Assembly: GCF_001898575.1 (NCBI RefSeq)
Contig: NZ_MKUD01000029.1
Span: 1-64,000 of the forward strand
DNA from: Spirosoma sp. 48-14
GTDB lineage: Bacteria; Bacteroidota; Bacteroidia; Cytophagales; Spirosomataceae
Length of the DNA: 64,000 nt
Direction: 5' to 3'
Shown here: positions 26,111 to 37,556 of the stretch, piece by piece
Layout of the letters: the number at the start of each line of letters is the position of its first letter
Numbering within the stretch: position 1 is the stretch's first letter
Program-made: the position numbers and the translations under genes
Notes under the pieces: generated by a model
What the model was told of the DNA's origin: nothing
Database searches by the model: none
What the model saw: the letters and a program-made list of their open reading frames with translations, nothing else

Positions 26111-26414
26111 AGAGTAACTGTTTGGATGCCTCAACCGCGTGGGCAAAATAGGGATTACGAAACGATTGCCCCATCACTAAATCAACAGGCCGATGAAGCA
26201 ACTGTTCTAGTTCAAACAGAAGCCTGAAATAGGTTTCTCCTTTTACTTCCGGGGCTAATTCATCGGGTAGCTCTATCAGTAAATCAACATCACTGATAAG
26301 TTCGTCAAAATCATTGGAAGTGACAGAGCCAAAAGCATATAAACGGACTACATTATGCTGCCGACATAGTGCTTTGATTGGATCTGTATAGGGCTGCAAA
26401 AATGAATGAATCAT
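26100..26414 (-). CDS. mntA: MntA-like nucleotidyltransferase antitoxin
   Basis: 104 aa from the ATG at 26414; an earlier start at 26441 is possible. Minimal nucleotidyltransferase with the GS motif (YAFGSVTSNDF, G29-S30) and the paired aspartates (SDVDLLIEL, D42 and D44). In HepT/MntA systems this protein inactivates the toxin by adding AMP units to its active-site tyrosine. Antitoxin first, overlapping toxin second, is the usual order. The pair lies between direct repeats of the rpoC end. Confidence 0.88.
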   Translation of the reverse strand: MIHSFLQPYTDPIKALCRQHNVVRLYAFGSVTSNDFDELISDVDLLIELPDELAPEVKGETYFRLLFELEQLLHRPVDLVMGQSFRNPYFAHAVEASKQLLYAA

Positions 26415-26450
26415 AATAGCAGAAAGGTAAAGCGAATCCATGAGATAACA

Positions 26451-26485
26451 AAAACGGCTCCGGTCATGTTGACCAGAGCCGTTTT
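26451..26485 (-). terminator. Hairpin terminator between rpoC and mntA
   Basis: AAAACGGCTCCGGTCA and TGACCAGAGCCGTTTT form a 16 bp stem (one mismatch) with a 3 nt loop and T-tract. It lies inside the inserted unit and would cut read-through from rpoC into the toxin-antitoxin genes. Confidence 0.85.
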
Positions 26486-26509
26486 ACGTGCATTAACTTA
26501 TGTCGAGGC

Positions 26510-26562
26510 TTACACCGTTGCCCGTTTTTTGCTGCGGGCGAATTGATCGCGCGATTCAGTGA
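26510..26562 (-). repeat. 53 bp duplicate of the rpoC 3' end (copy within rpoC)
   Basis: The repeat begins exactly at the rpoC stop codon and covers the codons for [16 protein letters not shown]. It matches 25698-25750 without mismatch. Confidence 0.97.
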
Positions 26563-29500
26563 TGGTCTCCAACTCTTCCTTCGAGCCGACAATCGCGTTT
26601 TGGTAACGACGAATACCTGTACCCGCTGGAATAAGGTGACCTACGATCACGTTCTCTTTCAAGCCATCTAATGTATCACGCTTACCACGGATCGACGCTT
26701 CGCTCAACACTTTCGTGGTTTCCTGGAAGGAGGCCGCCGAAATGAAGCTGTCTGTACCTAACGACGACTGAGTAATACCCATCAGTGTTGGTTGTGAAAC
26801 GGCAGCCATGGCATCGCGAACAGTCACCAGAGCCATGTCACGACGTTTCAGGCTGGAATTCTCATCCCGGAGCTGACGGCTCGTAACGATCATCCCTGGC
26901 TTGAAGTTTGGTGAGTCACCAGCGTCCATAACAACTTTAGCGTCGAGCACTTTGTCGTTTTCTTCGCGGAAAGCCCACTTATCCACAACCTGTCCTTCGA
27001 GGAAGTTGGTGTCACCTGAGTCGATAATTTCAACTTTCTGCATCATCTGACGCACGATGGCTTCGATGTGCTTATCGTTGATTTTTACCCCTTGCAGACG
27101 ATATACTTCCTGAATTTCATTAACCAGGTATTCCTGAACAGCCGTCGGTCCTTTGATGGCCAGAATATCGCTTGGCGTAATGGCACCGTCCGATAGCGGA
27201 GCACCTGCCCGTACGAAGTCGTTATCCTGTACAAGGATGAACTTCGACAGCGGTACCAGGTATTTCTTCTTCGTGCCGTCTTTCGACTCGATGAAGATTT
27301 CGCGGTTACCCCGCTTAATTGTACCGTAGGTTACTACACCGTCGATTTCGCTCACTACAGCCGGGTTCGATGGATTCCGTGCTTCGAACAATTCCGTTAC
27401 CCGTGGCAGACCACCCGTGATGTCGCGGGTTTTACCAACGTTACGTGGAATTTTCGCTAGTGGCTGACCTGCTTTGATTTTCTGACCAGCTTTTACAACC
27501 AGACGCGAACCAACAGGCAGGTTATAACTCTTCTGAAGCGGACCACCATCGTTATCAGGCAGGTGCAGCGTCAGTGTTGTCGTACCCTGTACAACAATAG
27601 CCGGGTTCTTCGCTTTGTCGCGGCTTTCGATGATTACCATCTCCTGGAAGCCCGTCTGTTCATCGAACTCTTCACGATAGGTGATACCATCTTCAATCGC
27701 ATCGAAGGTCAGTGTACCCGTCAGTTCAGAAAGGATAACGGCGTTGTAAGGGTCCCATGCGCAGATGTCATCGCCCTTCTTCACTATATCGCCTTCTTTC
27801 ACCCGCAGGAATGCACCATAGGGAACGTTGTTGCTGATCAGAACCTGGTTTCGGTCGTCAGGATTCACAATCCGAACTTCGCCCGAACGACCCATAACAA
27901 CCGTTTGTGCGTTACCTTCAGCATCTTCTGATTCAACCGTCCGCATTTCTTCAAACTCGATCAGACCGTCGAATTTCGCTTTGATCGATGCATCAACGGC
28001 AATGTTCGATGCGGTACCACCCACGTGGAAGGTACGAAGCGTAAGCTGGGTACCTGGCTCACCGATAGACTGCGAAGCGATAACGCCTACAGCCTCACCG
28101 ATATCGACCATGCGGCCCGATGCCAGGTTACGGCCATAACACTTAGCACAAACACCCTGACGCGATTCGCAGGTCAGTACCGAACGGATTTCAACCGTTT
28201 CGATGCTGGTTTCGTCGATCTGTGCGGCTACTTCTTCGGTAATCAGTTCGCCGGCACCGATGATCAGATCTTTCGACAGCGGATCATAGATGTCATGAAC
28301 CGTTGTACGACCCAGAATCCGTTCGGACAGTGGCTCAACAATATCTTCATTATCTTTCAGAGCCGAAACCTGCAGACCGCGCAGCGTTCCACAGTCTTCT
28401 TCGCTGATGATAACATCCTGGGCTACATCGTGCAGACGGCGAGTCAGGTAACCGGCATCAGCTGTTTTCAGAGCCGTATCAGCCAGACCTTTCCGGGCAC
28501 CGTGCGTCGAGATAAAGTATTCCAATACGTCGAGACCCTCTTTGAAGTTCGACAGGATCGGGTTTTCGATGATCTCACCTACCGAGCCTTGCAGGTTTTT
28601 CTGTGGCTTGGCCATCAGACCCCGCATACCGCCCAACTGACGAATCTGCTCACGCGAACCACGGGCTCCCGAGTGCATCATCATAAAGATTGAGTTGAAA
28701 CCACCCTGATCGGCTTCGAGTTGCTTCATCAGTGTTTCGGTCAGACGGGAGTTAACGCGCGTCCAGATGTCAATAACCTGGTTGTAACGTTCGTTCTCCG
28801 TGATCAGACCCATCAGGTAGTTATCCCAAACGCCTTGTACTTCGGCCTTGGCTTCTTCAACCAGACCTTGTTTGGCTTCTGGAATCATCACGTCGCTCAG
28901 ACCGATCGACAGACCTCCTTTGAAGGCCATCTGGAATCCAAGTTCTTTGATTTCATCAAGGAATTGAGCTGTCCGCGCACCACCCGAAATCTTGAAGATC
29001 AAGGCAATGATCTGCTGCAGTTTTTTCTTCGTCAGCAGTTCGTTAATGTAACCCACTTCTTCAGGAACCGCCTGGTTGAACAGCAATCGGCCCGCTACCG
29101 TGTCGATTATCTTGGACACGATTTCCCCATTTTCGTCCCGAACCTTAACCCGGCACTTGATGTTGGCGTGCTTCGAAATCCGACCTTCGTTGATACCGAT
29201 AATTACCTCTTCGGCACCATAGAACGTCATGCCTTCGCCCGGAATCGGGTACTCGGGCGTGCTCTTGCGACCTTTTGTTACATAATACAGGCCCAATACC
29301 ATGTCCTGCGACGGTACCGTGATCGGCGCTCCGTTGGCAGGGTTCAGAATATTGTGTGATGCCAGCATCAGCAACGACGCTTCCAGAATCGCTTCCTGAC
29401 CCAGCGGCACGTGAACGGCCATCTGGTCACCGTCGAAGTCAGCGTTGAAAGCTGTACAGACGAGTGGGTGCAATTGAATAGCTTTTCCTTCGATCAACTT

Positions 29501-30859
29501 TGGCTGGAACGCCTGGATACCTAAACGGTGCAGCGTTGGAGCCCGGTTGAGCAATACAGGGTGGCCTTTCAATACATTTTCCAGAATATCCCAGATTACA
29601 GGATCTTTCCGGTCCACGATTTTCTTGGCCGATTTTACGGTTTTTACAATGCCCCGCTCGATGAGTTTGCGGATAACGAACGGCTTGAACAACTCAGCCG
29701 CCATATCTTTCGGCAAACCACATTCGTGCAGTTTCAGCTCTGGGCCTACTACGATAACCGAACGACCTGAATAGTCAACACGCTTACCGAGCAGGTTTTG
29801 CCGGAAACGACCTTGTTTACCTTTCAGCATGTCGGACAGCGATTTCAGCGCCCGGTTACCTTCTGAACGAACGGCGTTCACTTTACGCGAGTTGTCAAAC
29901 AGCGAATCGACGGCTTCCTGAAGCATCCGCTTTTCGTTCCGCAGAATCACTTCAGGGGCTTTGATTTCGATAAGCCGCTTCAGACGGTTGTTCCGGATAA
30001 TTACCCGACGATACAGGTCATTCAAATCGGACGTAGCAAACCGGCCACCGTCGAGGGGGACGAGCGGGCGCAGTTCGGGAGGAATAACAGGTACCATTTT
30101 AATCACCATCCATTCAGGACGGTTTTCGATATGGCCGTTTGCCTCCCGGAAAGCTTCTACTACTTTCAGTCGCTTCAGGGCTTCTGCTTTCCGTTGCTGC
30201 GATGTATCCGTAGCAGCAGAGTGGCGAAGCGAATACGACAGTTCGTCCAGATTCAGACGCGACAGCAGCATCTCCAACGCTTCGGCCCCCATCTTGGCGA
30301 TGAATTTATTCGGGTCTTTATCGTCAAGGTATTGGTTGCTGCTGGGCAGTTTGTCAATGATGTCGAGATACTCGTCTTCAGTCAGGAAGTCGAGTTGGTT
30401 GATGCCATCTTCAGCTTTCACACCCGGTTGAACAACTACATACCGTTCGTAGTAAATAACCTGGTCGAGCTTTTTGGTCGAAAGACCTAACAGATAGCCA
30501 ATTTTGTTGGGTAAGCTGCGGAAATACCAGATATGTGCAACAGGCACCACCAGTTCGATGTGGCCCATACGCTCCCGGCGAACCTTTTTCTCGGTCACTT
30601 CAACCCCGCAACGGTCGCAGATAATGCCTTTGTAGCGAATCCGCTTGTATTTCCCGCAATGACACTCCCAGTCCTTTACTGGCCCGAAGATGCGCTCGCA
30701 GAACAAGCCACCCATTTCGGGTTTGTAGGTCCGGTAATTGATAGTCTCCGGCTGTGTCACTTCGCCGTAGGAACTCTCCAAAATAGACTCCGGCGATGCC
30801 AGGCTGATGGTCACGCTCTGGAAGTCGCTATTGAGTTTTTTGTTCTTTTTGAACGACAT
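26510..30859 (-). CDS. rpoC: DNA-directed RNA polymerase subunit beta'
   Basis: 1449 aa catalytic subunit. The N-terminal zinc site uses C66, C68, C81 and C84 ([19 protein letters not shown]). The active-site magnesium motif NADFDGD is at 472-478. The second zinc cluster is in [17 protein letters not shown], and the trigger loop and C-terminal jaw are present. Length is normal for Bacteroidota. It follows rpoB by 120 bp on the same strand and is probably cotranscribed. The last 53 bp are duplicated 812 bp downstream, beyond HepT/MntA. Confidence 0.99.
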   Translation of the reverse strand: MSFKKNKKLNSDFQSVTISLASPESILESSYGEVTQPETINYRTYKPEMGGLFCERIFGPVKDWECHCGKYKRIRYKGIICDRCGVEVTEKKVRRERMGHIELVVPVAHIWYFRSLPNKIGYLLGLSTKKLDQVIYYERYVVVQPGVKAEDGINQLDFLTEDEYLDIIDKLPSSNQYLDDKDPNKFIAKMGAEALEMLLSRLNLDELSYSLRHSAATDTSQQRKAEALKRLKVVEAFREANGHIENRPEWMVIKMVPVIPPELRPLVPLDGGRFATSDLNDLYRRVIIRNNRLKRLIEIKAPEVILRNEKRMLQEAVDSLFDNSRKVNAVRSEGNRALKSLSDMLKGKQGRFRQNLLGKRVDYSGRSVIVVGPELKLHECGLPKDMAAELFKPFVIRKLIERGIVKTVKSAKKIVDRKDPVIWDILENVLKGHPVLLNRAPTLHRLGIQAFQPKLIEGKAIQLHPLVCTAFNADFDGDQMAVHVPLGQEAILEASLLMLASHNILNPANGAPITVPSQDMVLGLYYVTKGRKSTPEYPIPGEGMTFYGAEEVIIGINEGRISKHANIKCRVKVRDENGEIVSKIIDTVAGRLLFNQAVPEEVGYINELLTKKKLQQIIALIFKISGGARTAQFLDEIKELGFQMAFKGGLSIGLSDVMIPEAKQGLVEEAKAEVQGVWDNYLMGLITENERYNQVIDIWTRVNSRLTETLMKQLEADQGGFNSIFMMMHSGARGSREQIRQLGGMRGLMAKPQKNLQGSVGEIIENPILSNFKEGLDVLEYFISTHGARKGLADTALKTADAGYLTRRLHDVAQDVIISEEDCGTLRGLQVSALKDNEDIVEPLSERILGRTTVHDIYDPLSKDLIIGAGELITEEVAAQIDETSIETVEIRSVLTCESRQGVCAKCYGRNLASGRMVDIGEAVGVIASQSIGEPGTQLTLRTFHVGGTASNIAVDASIKAKFDGLIEFEEMRTVESEDAEGNAQTVVMGRSGEVRIVNPDDRNQVLISNNVPYGAFLRVKEGDIVKKGDDICAWDPYNAVILSELTGTLTFDAIEDGITYREEFDEQTGFQEMVIIESRDKAKNPAIVVQGTTTLTLHLPDNDGGPLQKSYNLPVGSRLVVKAGQKIKAGQPLAKIPRNVGKTRDITGGLPRVTELFEARNPSNPAVVSEIDGVVTYGTIKRGNREIFIESKDGTKKKYLVPLSKFILVQDNDFVRAGAPLSDGAITPSDILAIKGPTAVQEYLVNEIQEVYRLQGVKINDKHIEAIVRQMMQKVEIIDSGDTNFLEGQVVDKWAFREENDKVLDAKVVMDAGDSPNFKPGMIVTSRQLRDENSSLKRRDMALVTVRDAMAAVSQPTLMGITQSSLGTDSFISAASFQETTKVLSEASIRGKRDTLDGLKENVIVGHLIPAGTGIRRYQNAIVGSKEELETITESRDQFARSKKRATV

Positions 30860-30882
30860 TGGTTGGAGATTATAGGTTTTAA

Positions 30883-30980
30883 AAGAGGAGTTAGAAGTTA
30901 GGAGCGAGGAGTGAGAATGGCTGGCGCAAAAAATGCTACCGGAGGATTCTCACTCCTAACTCTTCGCTTCTCACTCCTAT
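30883..30980. repeat. Imperfect inverted repeat in the rpoB-rpoC spacer
   Basis: The left arm contains AGTTAGGAG and GGAGTGAGAAT; the right arm contains ATTCTCACTCCTAACT and CTTCTCACTCCTA. The arms could pair over about 30 bp with a bulge. A GAGTTAG/GAGTGAG heptamer recurs within. Its role, if any, between two cotranscribed subunit genes is unknown. Confidence 0.7.
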
Positions 30981-33900
30981 TACTCTAATGTAATTTCAAG
31001 GGCCAGGCCGCGTAGCTCGTGCACCAGTACGTTGAACGACTCAGGGATATTAGGCTTCGGCAGGTTTTCACCTTTCACGATTGCTTCGTATGCCTTCGCG
31101 CGGCCAACAACATCGTCAGACTTAACGGTCAGAATTTCTTGCAGGATGTTCGACGCACCGAATGCCTCCAACGCCCATACTTCCATCTCACCGAATCGCT
31201 GACCACCAAACTGTGCCTTACCACCCAGCGGCTGCTGTGTAATAAGCGAGTAGGGCCCAATTGAACGAGCGTGCATCTTGTCATCAACCAGGTGACCCAG
31301 TTTCAGCATATAGATGATACCAACCGTAACGGGTTGATCGAAACGCTCACCTGTCAAACCGTTGTAGAGATATGTCCGACCAAACGAAGGTAAACCTGCT
31401 GCGTTCAGCTCGTCGGCTACCTGCTGCTCAGTTGCTCCGTCGAAAATTGGCGTAGCGTATTTACGATCCAGTTTCTGACCTGCCCAGGCCAGTACAGTTT
31501 CGTAAATCTGACCGAGGTTCATCCGGGATGGAACACCTAATGGGTTCAGAACGATGTCGACTTTAGTGCCATCTTCGAGGAACGGCATGTCTTCATCGCG
31601 AACGATCCGGGCAACAACACCTTTGTTTCCGTGACGACCAGCCATTTTATCGCCCACTTTCAGCTTCCGCTTCTTGGCAATGTACACTTTGGCCAGTTTC
31701 ACAATACCTGCCGGTAGTTCGTCACCTACTTCAAGCGTAAACCGTTCACGTTTGAACCGGCCCGTGATCTCACTACGACGGGTGTTGTAGTTTTTCACCA
31801 GTGCCGTAATCAGCTCGTTGGTTTTTTCATCGTCCGTCCAGTCGTTCAGATTCATGTCGGCCAGAAGATTAGCTTCTTCCGGTACAGCATAACCGCTTTC
31901 ATCCCGATACGCGTTCTTGTCAGGGAACAGGTTATCGACGATGTTTTTCCGACTGAATTTTACGCCTTTGCTGACAATTTCGTCACCGAACTTATGTTTG
32001 ACACCAGCACTGGTTTTACCTTCAAGCAAGGACACTGTTTTTTCAATCATACGAGCGCGGAAGTCATTCAACTCACGGCTGTATTTCTTCATCAAAGCCT
32101 TCACTTCGTCCTTATGCTTGCCACGCTCTTCTTTAGCAGGACGGGCAAACAGTTTGGTATCGATAACAACTCCTTTCAGCGACGGTGGTGCTTTCTTCGA
32201 GGCATCTTTCACGTCGCCCGCTTTATCACCAAAGATGGCACGGAGCAGTTTTTCTTCCGGGGTAGGATCGCTTTCGCCTTTCGGTGTGATCTTACCAATC
32301 AGAATATCGCCTTCTTTAACTTCCGTACCGACGCGAACGATACCGTTTTCGTCAAGGTTACGAACGGTTTCCTCCGACACGTTCGGAATCTCGGAGGTTA
32401 ACTCTTCTTCTCCGCGTTTGGTATCCCGTACTTCCAGTTCGAATTCTTCGATGTGGATAGAGGTGAAAATATCTTCACGAACTACCCGCTCCGAAATCAC
32501 GATAGCATCCTCGAAGTTATAACCCTGCCAGGGCATGAACGCCACTTTCATGTTACGTCCAAGAGCCAGTTCACCAGCTTGTGTCGCGTAGCCTTCGCAA
32601 AGGACATCACCCTTTTTCACCCGTTGGCCTTTCAATACAGTCGGCTTGAGGTTAATACAGGTATCCTGGTTGGTTCGGCGGAATTTGATGAGGTTGTAGG
32701 TTTTCCGATCGTCGTCAAACGAAACCGCTAGTTCCTCTTCTCCCAGATCGTATCGAACAACAATCTTCGTCGCATCAACAAACTCGATGACGCCATCCGC
32801 TTCTGCAATAACCAGTGTTCGTGAGTCAACTGCAACACGGCCTTCCAGACCAGTACCCACAATTGGGGCTTCTGGACGAAGTAGCGGTACAGCCTGACGT
32901 TGCATGTTCGAACCCATCAGGGCACGGTTGGCATCGTCATGCTCAAGGAACGGAATCATGGAAGCAGCTACCGATACAATCTGGTTCGGAGCAATATCCA
33001 TAAAGGTTACGTTCGCTGGTTCGGCCATCGGGAAATCACCTTCAAACCGTGCTTTCAGGCGATCTACCTGGAAGTTCCCCTTATCGTCGATACCGGCATT
33101 GGCCTGAGCGATGTAATGGGTATCTTCTTCTTCTGCAGTCAGGTACATTACAGGCTTGTCCATCGAGACCTTACCGTTTTCGATAATCCGGTATGGTGTT
33201 TCGATGAAGCCCATGCTGTTGATTTTTGCGTAAACGCAAAGCGACGAAATCAGACCGATGTTCGGACCTTCCGGCGTTTCGATCGTACACAGACGGCCAT
33301 AGTGCGTGTAGTGTACGTCACGAACTTCAAAACCTGCTCGTTCGCGTGACAGACCACCAGGCCCCAGTGCCGACATACGACGCTTGTGCGTCACTTCGGC
33401 CAGTGGGTTAGTCTGGTCCATGAACTGCGATAGCTGGTTGGTACCGAAGAATGAGTTAATAACCGACGAAAGTGTACGGGCATTAATCAGGTCAACGGGT
33501 TTGAAATCCTCGTTGTCCCGTACGTTCATCCGTTCTTTGATGGTCCGGGCCATACGGGCCAGACCTACACCGAACTGAGCGTATAATTGCTCACCTACTG
33601 TCCGAACACGTCGGTTGCTGAGGTGGTCAATATCATCGACAACAGCTTTCGAGTTGATCAGACCGATCAGGTATTTCACGATAGAGACGATATCTTCGGT
33701 CGTCAGAACCCGCATTTCAGACGAGATGTCGAGTTGCAGTTTCTTGTTAATCCGATACCGGCCAACATCCCCTAAATCGTACCGCTTATCGGAGAAGAAC
33801 AGGCTTTGGATAATTTCCCGAGCTGTTTGTTCATCCGGCGCGTCAGCATTACGTAACTGCCGATAGATTTGCTCGACGGCCTCTTTTTCGGAGTTCGAGC

Positions 33901-34849
33901 TATCTTTTTGCAGCGTGTTATAAATAATATTGTAATCGGCCATGTTCATGTCTTCCTTATGCAGGATAACTGAACTCTGGCCTGAATCCATAATGACGTC
34001 AATATCATCAGCCGAAACCGCTGAATCGCGTTCCAGCAGCACTTCGTTTCGGCTAATCGACACAACTTCACCTGTATCTTCATCCACAAAGTCTTCCGTC
34101 CAGGTGCGTAGTACCCGGGCGGCCAACCGGCGGCCAATTGCCTTTTTAAGATTAGCGGGCGTTGCCGAAATCTCTTCCGACAGGCCAAACAGGTCGAGGA
34201 TGTCTTTATCAGAGCCGAAGCCAATAGCGCGCAGCAATGTCGTTACCGGGAATTTCTTCTTCCGGTCGATGTATGCGTACATGACGTTGTTGACGTCGGT
34301 CGAGAACTCAATCCAGGATCCTTTAAATGGAATAATACGGGCTGAATACAGTTTAGTACCGTTGGTGTGCTTGCTCATGGAGAAGAACACACCTGGAGAA
34401 CGGTGCAACTGCGAAACAATAACCCGCTCGGCCCCGTTTATGACGAACGAGCCTTTCTCGGTCATATACGGGATGTTGCCCAGGAATACCTCCTGCTCAA
34501 TCGTTTCGAAATCCTCGTTGTCAGGATCACTGTTCGATAGACGCAGTTTGGCTTTCAGGGGCACCGAATATGTCAATCCCCGGTCAATCGATTCATCAAC
34601 AGAATACTTTGGTGGATCGACCGAGTAATCAATGAACTCCAGCTTAAAATTTTCGCGGGAGTCAGTAATGGGAAAGTTTTCCTGAAATACCTTAAACAAA
34701 CCCTCTTCTGAGCGTTGGTTCGAAGGCGTATCAAGCTGGAAAAAATCTTTGAAGGATTTTACCTGGATATCCAGAAAATCTGGGTACCCAATCACTGGCT
34801 GAATCGTCGCAAAATTTTTGCGTGTACTGATTTTCGCGTTTGTCGCCAA
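30980..34849 (-). CDS. rpoB: DNA-directed RNA polymerase subunit beta
   Basis: 1289 aa, normal for Bacteroidota. Visible family motifs include [10 protein letters not shown], the rifampicin-region stretch [20 protein letters not shown] with [19 protein letters not shown], and the C-terminal [17 protein letters not shown] and [20 protein letters not shown]. Together with RpoC it forms the catalytic core. The stop codon begins at 30980 inside the inverted repeat shared with the spacer. Confidence 0.99.
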   Translation of the reverse strand: MATNAKISTRKNFATIQPVIGYPDFLDIQVKSFKDFFQLDTPSNQRSEEGLFKVFQENFPITDSRENFKLEFIDYSVDPPKYSVDESIDRGLTYSVPLKAKLRLSNSDPDNEDFETIEQEVFLGNIPYMTEKGSFVINGAERVIVSQLHRSPGVFFSMSKHTNGTKLYSARIIPFKGSWIEFSTDVNNVMYAYIDRKKKFPVTTLLRAIGFGSDKDILDLFGLSEEISATPANLKKAIGRRLAARVLRTWTEDFVDEDTGEVVSISRNEVLLERDSAVSADDIDVIMDSGQSSVILHKEDMNMADYNIIYNTLQKDSSNSEKEAVEQIYRQLRNADAPDEQTAREIIQSLFFSDKRYDLGDVGRYRINKKLQLDISSEMRVLTTEDIVSIVKYLIGLINSKAVVDDIDHLSNRRVRTVGEQLYAQFGVGLARMARTIKERMNVRDNEDFKPVDLINARTLSSVINSFFGTNQLSQFMDQTNPLAEVTHKRRMSALGPGGLSRERAGFEVRDVHYTHYGRLCTIETPEGPNIGLISSLCVYAKINSMGFIETPYRIIENGKVSMDKPVMYLTAEEEDTHYIAQANAGIDDKGNFQVDRLKARFEGDFPMAEPANVTFMDIAPNQIVSVAASMIPFLEHDDANRALMGSNMQRQAVPLLRPEAPIVGTGLEGRVAVDSRTLVIAEADGVIEFVDATKIVVRYDLGEEELAVSFDDDRKTYNLIKFRRTNQDTCINLKPTVLKGQRVKKGDVLCEGYATQAGELALGRNMKVAFMPWQGYNFEDAIVISERVVREDIFTSIHIEEFELEVRDTKRGEEELTSEIPNVSEETVRNLDENGIVRVGTEVKEGDILIGKITPKGESDPTPEEKLLRAIFGDKAGDVKDASKKAPPSLKGVVIDTKLFARPAKEERGKHKDEVKALMKKYSRELNDFRARMIEKTVSLLEGKTSAGVKHKFGDEIVSKGVKFSRKNIVDNLFPDKNAYRDESGYAVPEEANLLADMNLNDWTDDEKTNELITALVKNYNTRRSEITGRFKRERFTLEVGDELPAGIVKLAKVYIAKKRKLKVGDKMAGRHGNKGVVARIVRDEDMPFLEDGTKVDIVLNPLGVPSRMNLGQIYETVLAWAGQKLDRKYATPIFDGATEQQVADELNAAGLPSFGRTYLYNGLTGERFDQPVTVGIIYMLKLGHLVDDKMHARSIGPYSLITQQPLGGKAQFGGQRFGEMEVWALEAFGASNILQEILTVKSDDVVGRAKAYEAIVKGENLPKPNIPESFNVLVHELRGLALEITLE

Positions 34850-35178
34850 GATTGTGCTTCGTTTAGTGCGTAACCGATTCTAAAAATAGGTGCGTGGCGT
34901 AGAGATGCCACGGCACAGAATCTGATGAACGATCTACAGAATTACAATTTATTAATTAGGTTTTCCACTGAAAAACTCGTAAATCGTAGTGTATAAATCG
35001 TTGATCAGTACTCTCCAGGCTGTCACCCAACCCTTGGAGAGTCAATAGATAACATAAGGCAATAAAAATAAGTTTGTCTTTTGCAAGTGCTTTTAGACAA
35101 AAATAGCTCCAAACAGGAAAAGACCAGACGTTGGTCTGGCCTCCCCTGTCTGGAGTGATATGCGAAAGAGCCTTTAGC
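34850..35178 (-). promoter_or_regulatory. rplL-rpoB spacer with an attenuator-like hairpin
   Basis: A 329 bp spacer without a gene. At 35107-35155 a large hairpin (CTCCAAACAGG/CCTGTCTGGAG) encloses a smaller one (AGACCA/TGGTCT at 35121-35137) just after rplL. A second stem, ACTCTCCA/TTGGAGAGT, lies near 35011-35042. Partial termination between rplL and rpoB is known in other bacteria; the hairpin is consistent with it. Confidence 0.55.
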
Positions 35179-35565
35179 TTACTTAACTTCTACTTCAGCA
35201 CCAGCTTCTTCCAATTGCTTACGGAGTGCTTCAGCTTCATCTTTAGCAACACCTTCTTTCACTGGTTTCGGAGCTCCGTCTACCAGTTCTTTAGCTTCTT
35301 TCAGGCCCAGACCGGTCAGATCTTTAACCAGTTTCACGACAGCCAGTTTAGCAGCACCAGCCGACTTCAGAATTACGTCGAACGACGTTTTCTCAGCCAC
35401 TGCCGGAGCAGCATCGCCACCACCTGCGGCACCACCAGCTACCATTACGGGAGCAGCTGCTGCTGGCTCAATTCCGTATTCATCCTTTAGGATAGCAGCC
35501 AGTTCGTTTACTTCTTTAACCGTAAGGCCTACAAGCTGCTCAGCGAACGCTTTTAAATCTGCCAT
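35179..35565 (-). CDS. rplL: 50S ribosomal protein L7/L12
   Basis: 128 aa. N-terminal dimerisation helices ([19 protein letters not shown]), an Ala/Pro/Gly hinge ([18 protein letters not shown]), and the globular C-terminal factor-binding domain ([40 protein letters not shown]). It forms the ribosomal stalk with L10, encoded just upstream. Confidence 0.98.
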   Translation of the reverse strand: MADLKAFAEQLVGLTVKEVNELAAILKDEYGIEPAAAAPVMVAGGAAGGGDAAPAVAEKTSFDVILKSAGAAKLAVVKLVKDLTGLGLKEAKELVDGAPKPVKEGVAKDEAEALRKQLEEAGAEVEVK

Positions 35566-35621
35566 TGTAGTATTTTCTTATTTTGATTGTGATACAATTG
35601 TTTTTGTAATGCGGCCGGGCT

Positions 35622-35680
35622 GGCGTACCAGTGGAAACCGCTTTTAAGTGCCGGAAAGTGCGGGTTTCCACCCACGCTAC
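35622..35680. repeat. REP-like GC-rich hairpin between rplJ and rplL (copy 1 of 3)
   Basis: Arms GTACCAGTGGAAACCGC and GCGGGTTTCCACCCACGCTAC form an imperfect stem. On the minus strand it reads GTAGCGTGGGTGGAAACCCG, close to GTAACGCGGGTGGCAACCCG at 48983, so it belongs to a dispersed family. Confidence 0.6.
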
Positions 35681-35682
35681 AG

Positions 35683-36216
35683 CTAAGCTGCTTCCTCGCG
35701 CTCCGACAGCGTTTTGAGGATACCGGCCAGTTTGTTGCCACCACCTTGCAGAGCCGAGATAACATTCTTGGCTGGTGATTGCAGCAGACCGATGATTTCG
35801 CCAATAAGCTCTTGCTTGCTCTTCAGTGCGATGAGCGTATCAAGCTGGTCGGCGCCAATAAACAGGCTGTAATCAATAGAAGCAGCCTTCAGTTTCAGTT
35901 TATCATTTGTTTTACGAAACTCTTTGATAAGCTGCGCCGGTGCTTTGCCATTTTCAGGGTGAAACATCACCGCCGACTGACCATGCAGCACCGTCTCGTT
36001 GAACGGCGTAAAATCCGTTGCAAGCGGTTCGAGCGCTTTTTTGATGAAGCTGTTCTTCACCACTCTGTACTCGATACCCCGCTCAAAACACATCCGACGT
36101 AACGTGTTGACTTCAGCAACCGTCATGCCATTCGCTTCCGTGATATAGAAGAAGGGAACGTTCTGAAACTTTTCAGCCAATTCCTCAATAATTGCTCCTT
36201 TTTCTTCGCGTTTCAT
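35683..36216 (-). CDS. rplJ: 50S ribosomal protein L10
   Basis: 177 aa. N-terminal rRNA-binding globular domain (MKREEKGAIIEELAEKFQNV, FFYITEANGMTVAEVNTLRR) and a C-terminal helix that binds the L7/L12 dimers (NVISALQGGGNKLAGILKTL). Only 3 bp separate it from rplA upstream, so the two are translated from one mRNA. L10 with L7/L12 usually autoregulates its own message. Confidence 0.98.
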   Translation of the reverse strand: MKREEKGAIIEELAEKFQNVPFFYITEANGMTVAEVNTLRRMCFERGIEYRVVKNSFIKKALEPLATDFTPFNETVLHGQSAVMFHPENGKAPAQLIKEFRKTNDKLKLKAASIDYSLFIGADQLDTLIALKSKQELIGEIIGLLQSPAKNVISALQGGGNKLAGILKTLSEREEAA

Positions 36217-36219
36217 GGC

Positions 36220-36918
36220 TTAAATTCCGGCTACTGTGCCTTTGTCAATCGTTACACCAGGACTCATCGTGCTCGACAGGTTGATCGCTTTCACGTACGT
36301 TCCTTTAGCCGACGAAGGCTTCAGTTTCAACAACGTGCTGATGATTTCCTGCGCGTTTTCGGCCAGTTTCTCCGGCGTAAACGATACTTTACCAATGCTG
36401 GTATGAATAGCCCCTTGCTTATCAACTTTAAAGTCGATTTTACCGGCTTTCACTTCACGAACAGCTTTGCCAACTTCGGGAGTTACCGTACCCGATTTTG
36501 GGTTTGGCATCAGACCGCGTGGACCAAGAACTTTACCCAGACGACCAACTTTAGCCATAACGTTCGGCATCGTGATAATCACGTCGACGTCTGTCCAGCC
36601 TTGTTCAATCTTCTGAATATAATCATCCAGGCCTACAAAGTCAGCACCTGCTTCTTTCGCTTCGGCTTCCTTGTCCGGGGTGCATAGCACCAGAACGCGA
36701 ACCGTCTTACCCGTACCGTGGGGCAGCGTTGCAACGCCACGAACCATCTGGTCGGCTTTACGCGGATCAACGCCTAACCGAACGTCAATATCCACAGAAG
36801 CATCAAATTTCGTGTACGAAATCTCTTTCAGAATTTCGGCTGCCTGCTGGAGCGAATATTCTTTGGAAGCGTCGTACTTCGATTGAGCCTCTTTCTGTTT
36901 TTTCGTTAACTTAGCCAT
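36220..36918 (-). CDS. rplA: 50S ribosomal protein L1
   Basis: 232 aa, normal length. Visible signature: [19 protein letters not shown] with [18 protein letters not shown]. It binds 23S rRNA at the L1 stalk near the E site and is known to repress its own operon elsewhere. It lies between rplK (26 bp upstream) and rplJ. Confidence 0.98.
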   Translation of the reverse strand: MAKLTKKQKEAQSKYDASKEYSLQQAAEILKEISYTKFDASVDIDVRLGVDPRKADQMVRGVATLPHGTGKTVRVLVLCTPDKEAEAKEAGADFVGLDDYIQKIEQGWTDVDVIITMPNVMAKVGRLGKVLGPRGLMPNPKSGTVTPEVGKAVREVKAGKIDFKVDKQGAIHTSIGKVSFTPEKLAENAQEIISTLLKLKPSSAKGTYVKAINLSSTMSPGVTIDKGTVAGI

Positions 36919-36944
36919 GTCTTTGTTTGCTTCGGCAAGTCTGA

Positions 36945-37388
36945 TTAATTCTCAAACGGCGGTGTACCCGTCACCGTAATACCCATGCTGCGGGCTGTAC
37001 CAGCTACCTGCTTCATTGCCGACTCAACGGTGAATGAGTTCAGATCGGGCATCTTTGTTTCTGCGATGGTCCGAACCTGATCCCACGTTACTGAGCCGAC
37101 TTTTTTGCGGTTTGGCTGAGCAGATCCGCCTTTCAGCTTCGCTGCTTCCATCAGCAGAATCGGTGCGGGTGGCGTTTTGATGACGAAATCAAAGGACTTG
37201 TCCTTATAATACGTAATCAAAACTGGCAATACCATACCCATTTTGTCCTGGGTTCGGCCATTGAACTGCTTGCAGAATTCCATGATATTTAAACCCTTGG
37301 AACCAAGCGCTGGACCGATCGGAGGTGAGGGGTTGGCCTGCCCGCCTTTGACTTGCAGCTTAACGTAGCCACCTACTTCTTTTGCCAT
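36945..37388 (-). CDS. rplK: 50S ribosomal protein L11
   Basis: 147 aa. N-terminal domain with the proline-rich [20 protein letters not shown] and C-terminal rRNA-binding domain ([31 protein letters not shown]). It helps bind translation factors and the stringent-response sensor to the ribosome. It follows nusG. Confidence 0.98.
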   Translation of the reverse strand: MAKEVGGYVKLQVKGGQANPSPPIGPALGSKGLNIMEFCKQFNGRTQDKMGMVLPVLITYYKDKSFDFVIKTPPAPILLMEAAKLKGGSAQPNRKKVGSVTWDQVRTIAETKMPDLNSFTVESAMKQVAGTARSMGITVTGTPPFEN

Positions 37389-37556
37389 TGTGGTAATTGA
37401 GTTACGACCGCCTAAGCGGCCCCGTTACTACTTAGGTTCTAACTGGTTAGCCACATAACCAATCCGCACACCTTTCATAACAAATCAACTGGTTTTGGCT
37501 GGTCATCCTCTGAGGGAAGCATAGGACGCCGAACCACGGAAAATTGATCAGATCGA

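Larger units (their letters stand above)
25698..26509 (-). mobile_element. Probable 812 bp insertion at the rpoC 3' end carrying HepT/MntA
   Basis: One 53 bp copy of the rpoC end plus mntA, hepT and a hairpin make a unit of 812 bp, so that rpoC stays intact and the old downstream flank (terminator at 25647) lies beyond the second copy. This is the pattern left by site-specific integration into the 3' end of a gene, or by a tandem duplication followed by gene acquisition. There is no recombinase gene in the unit. Confidence 0.6.

Noticed and set aside
27563..28693. Long plus-strand frames antisense to rpoC, with similar ones antisense to rpoB (31917-34628) and tuf (38643-39917)
   Set aside because: These genes are highly conserved and GC-biased at third positions, which opens antisense frames. 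None has protein-like composition or a recognisable domain.
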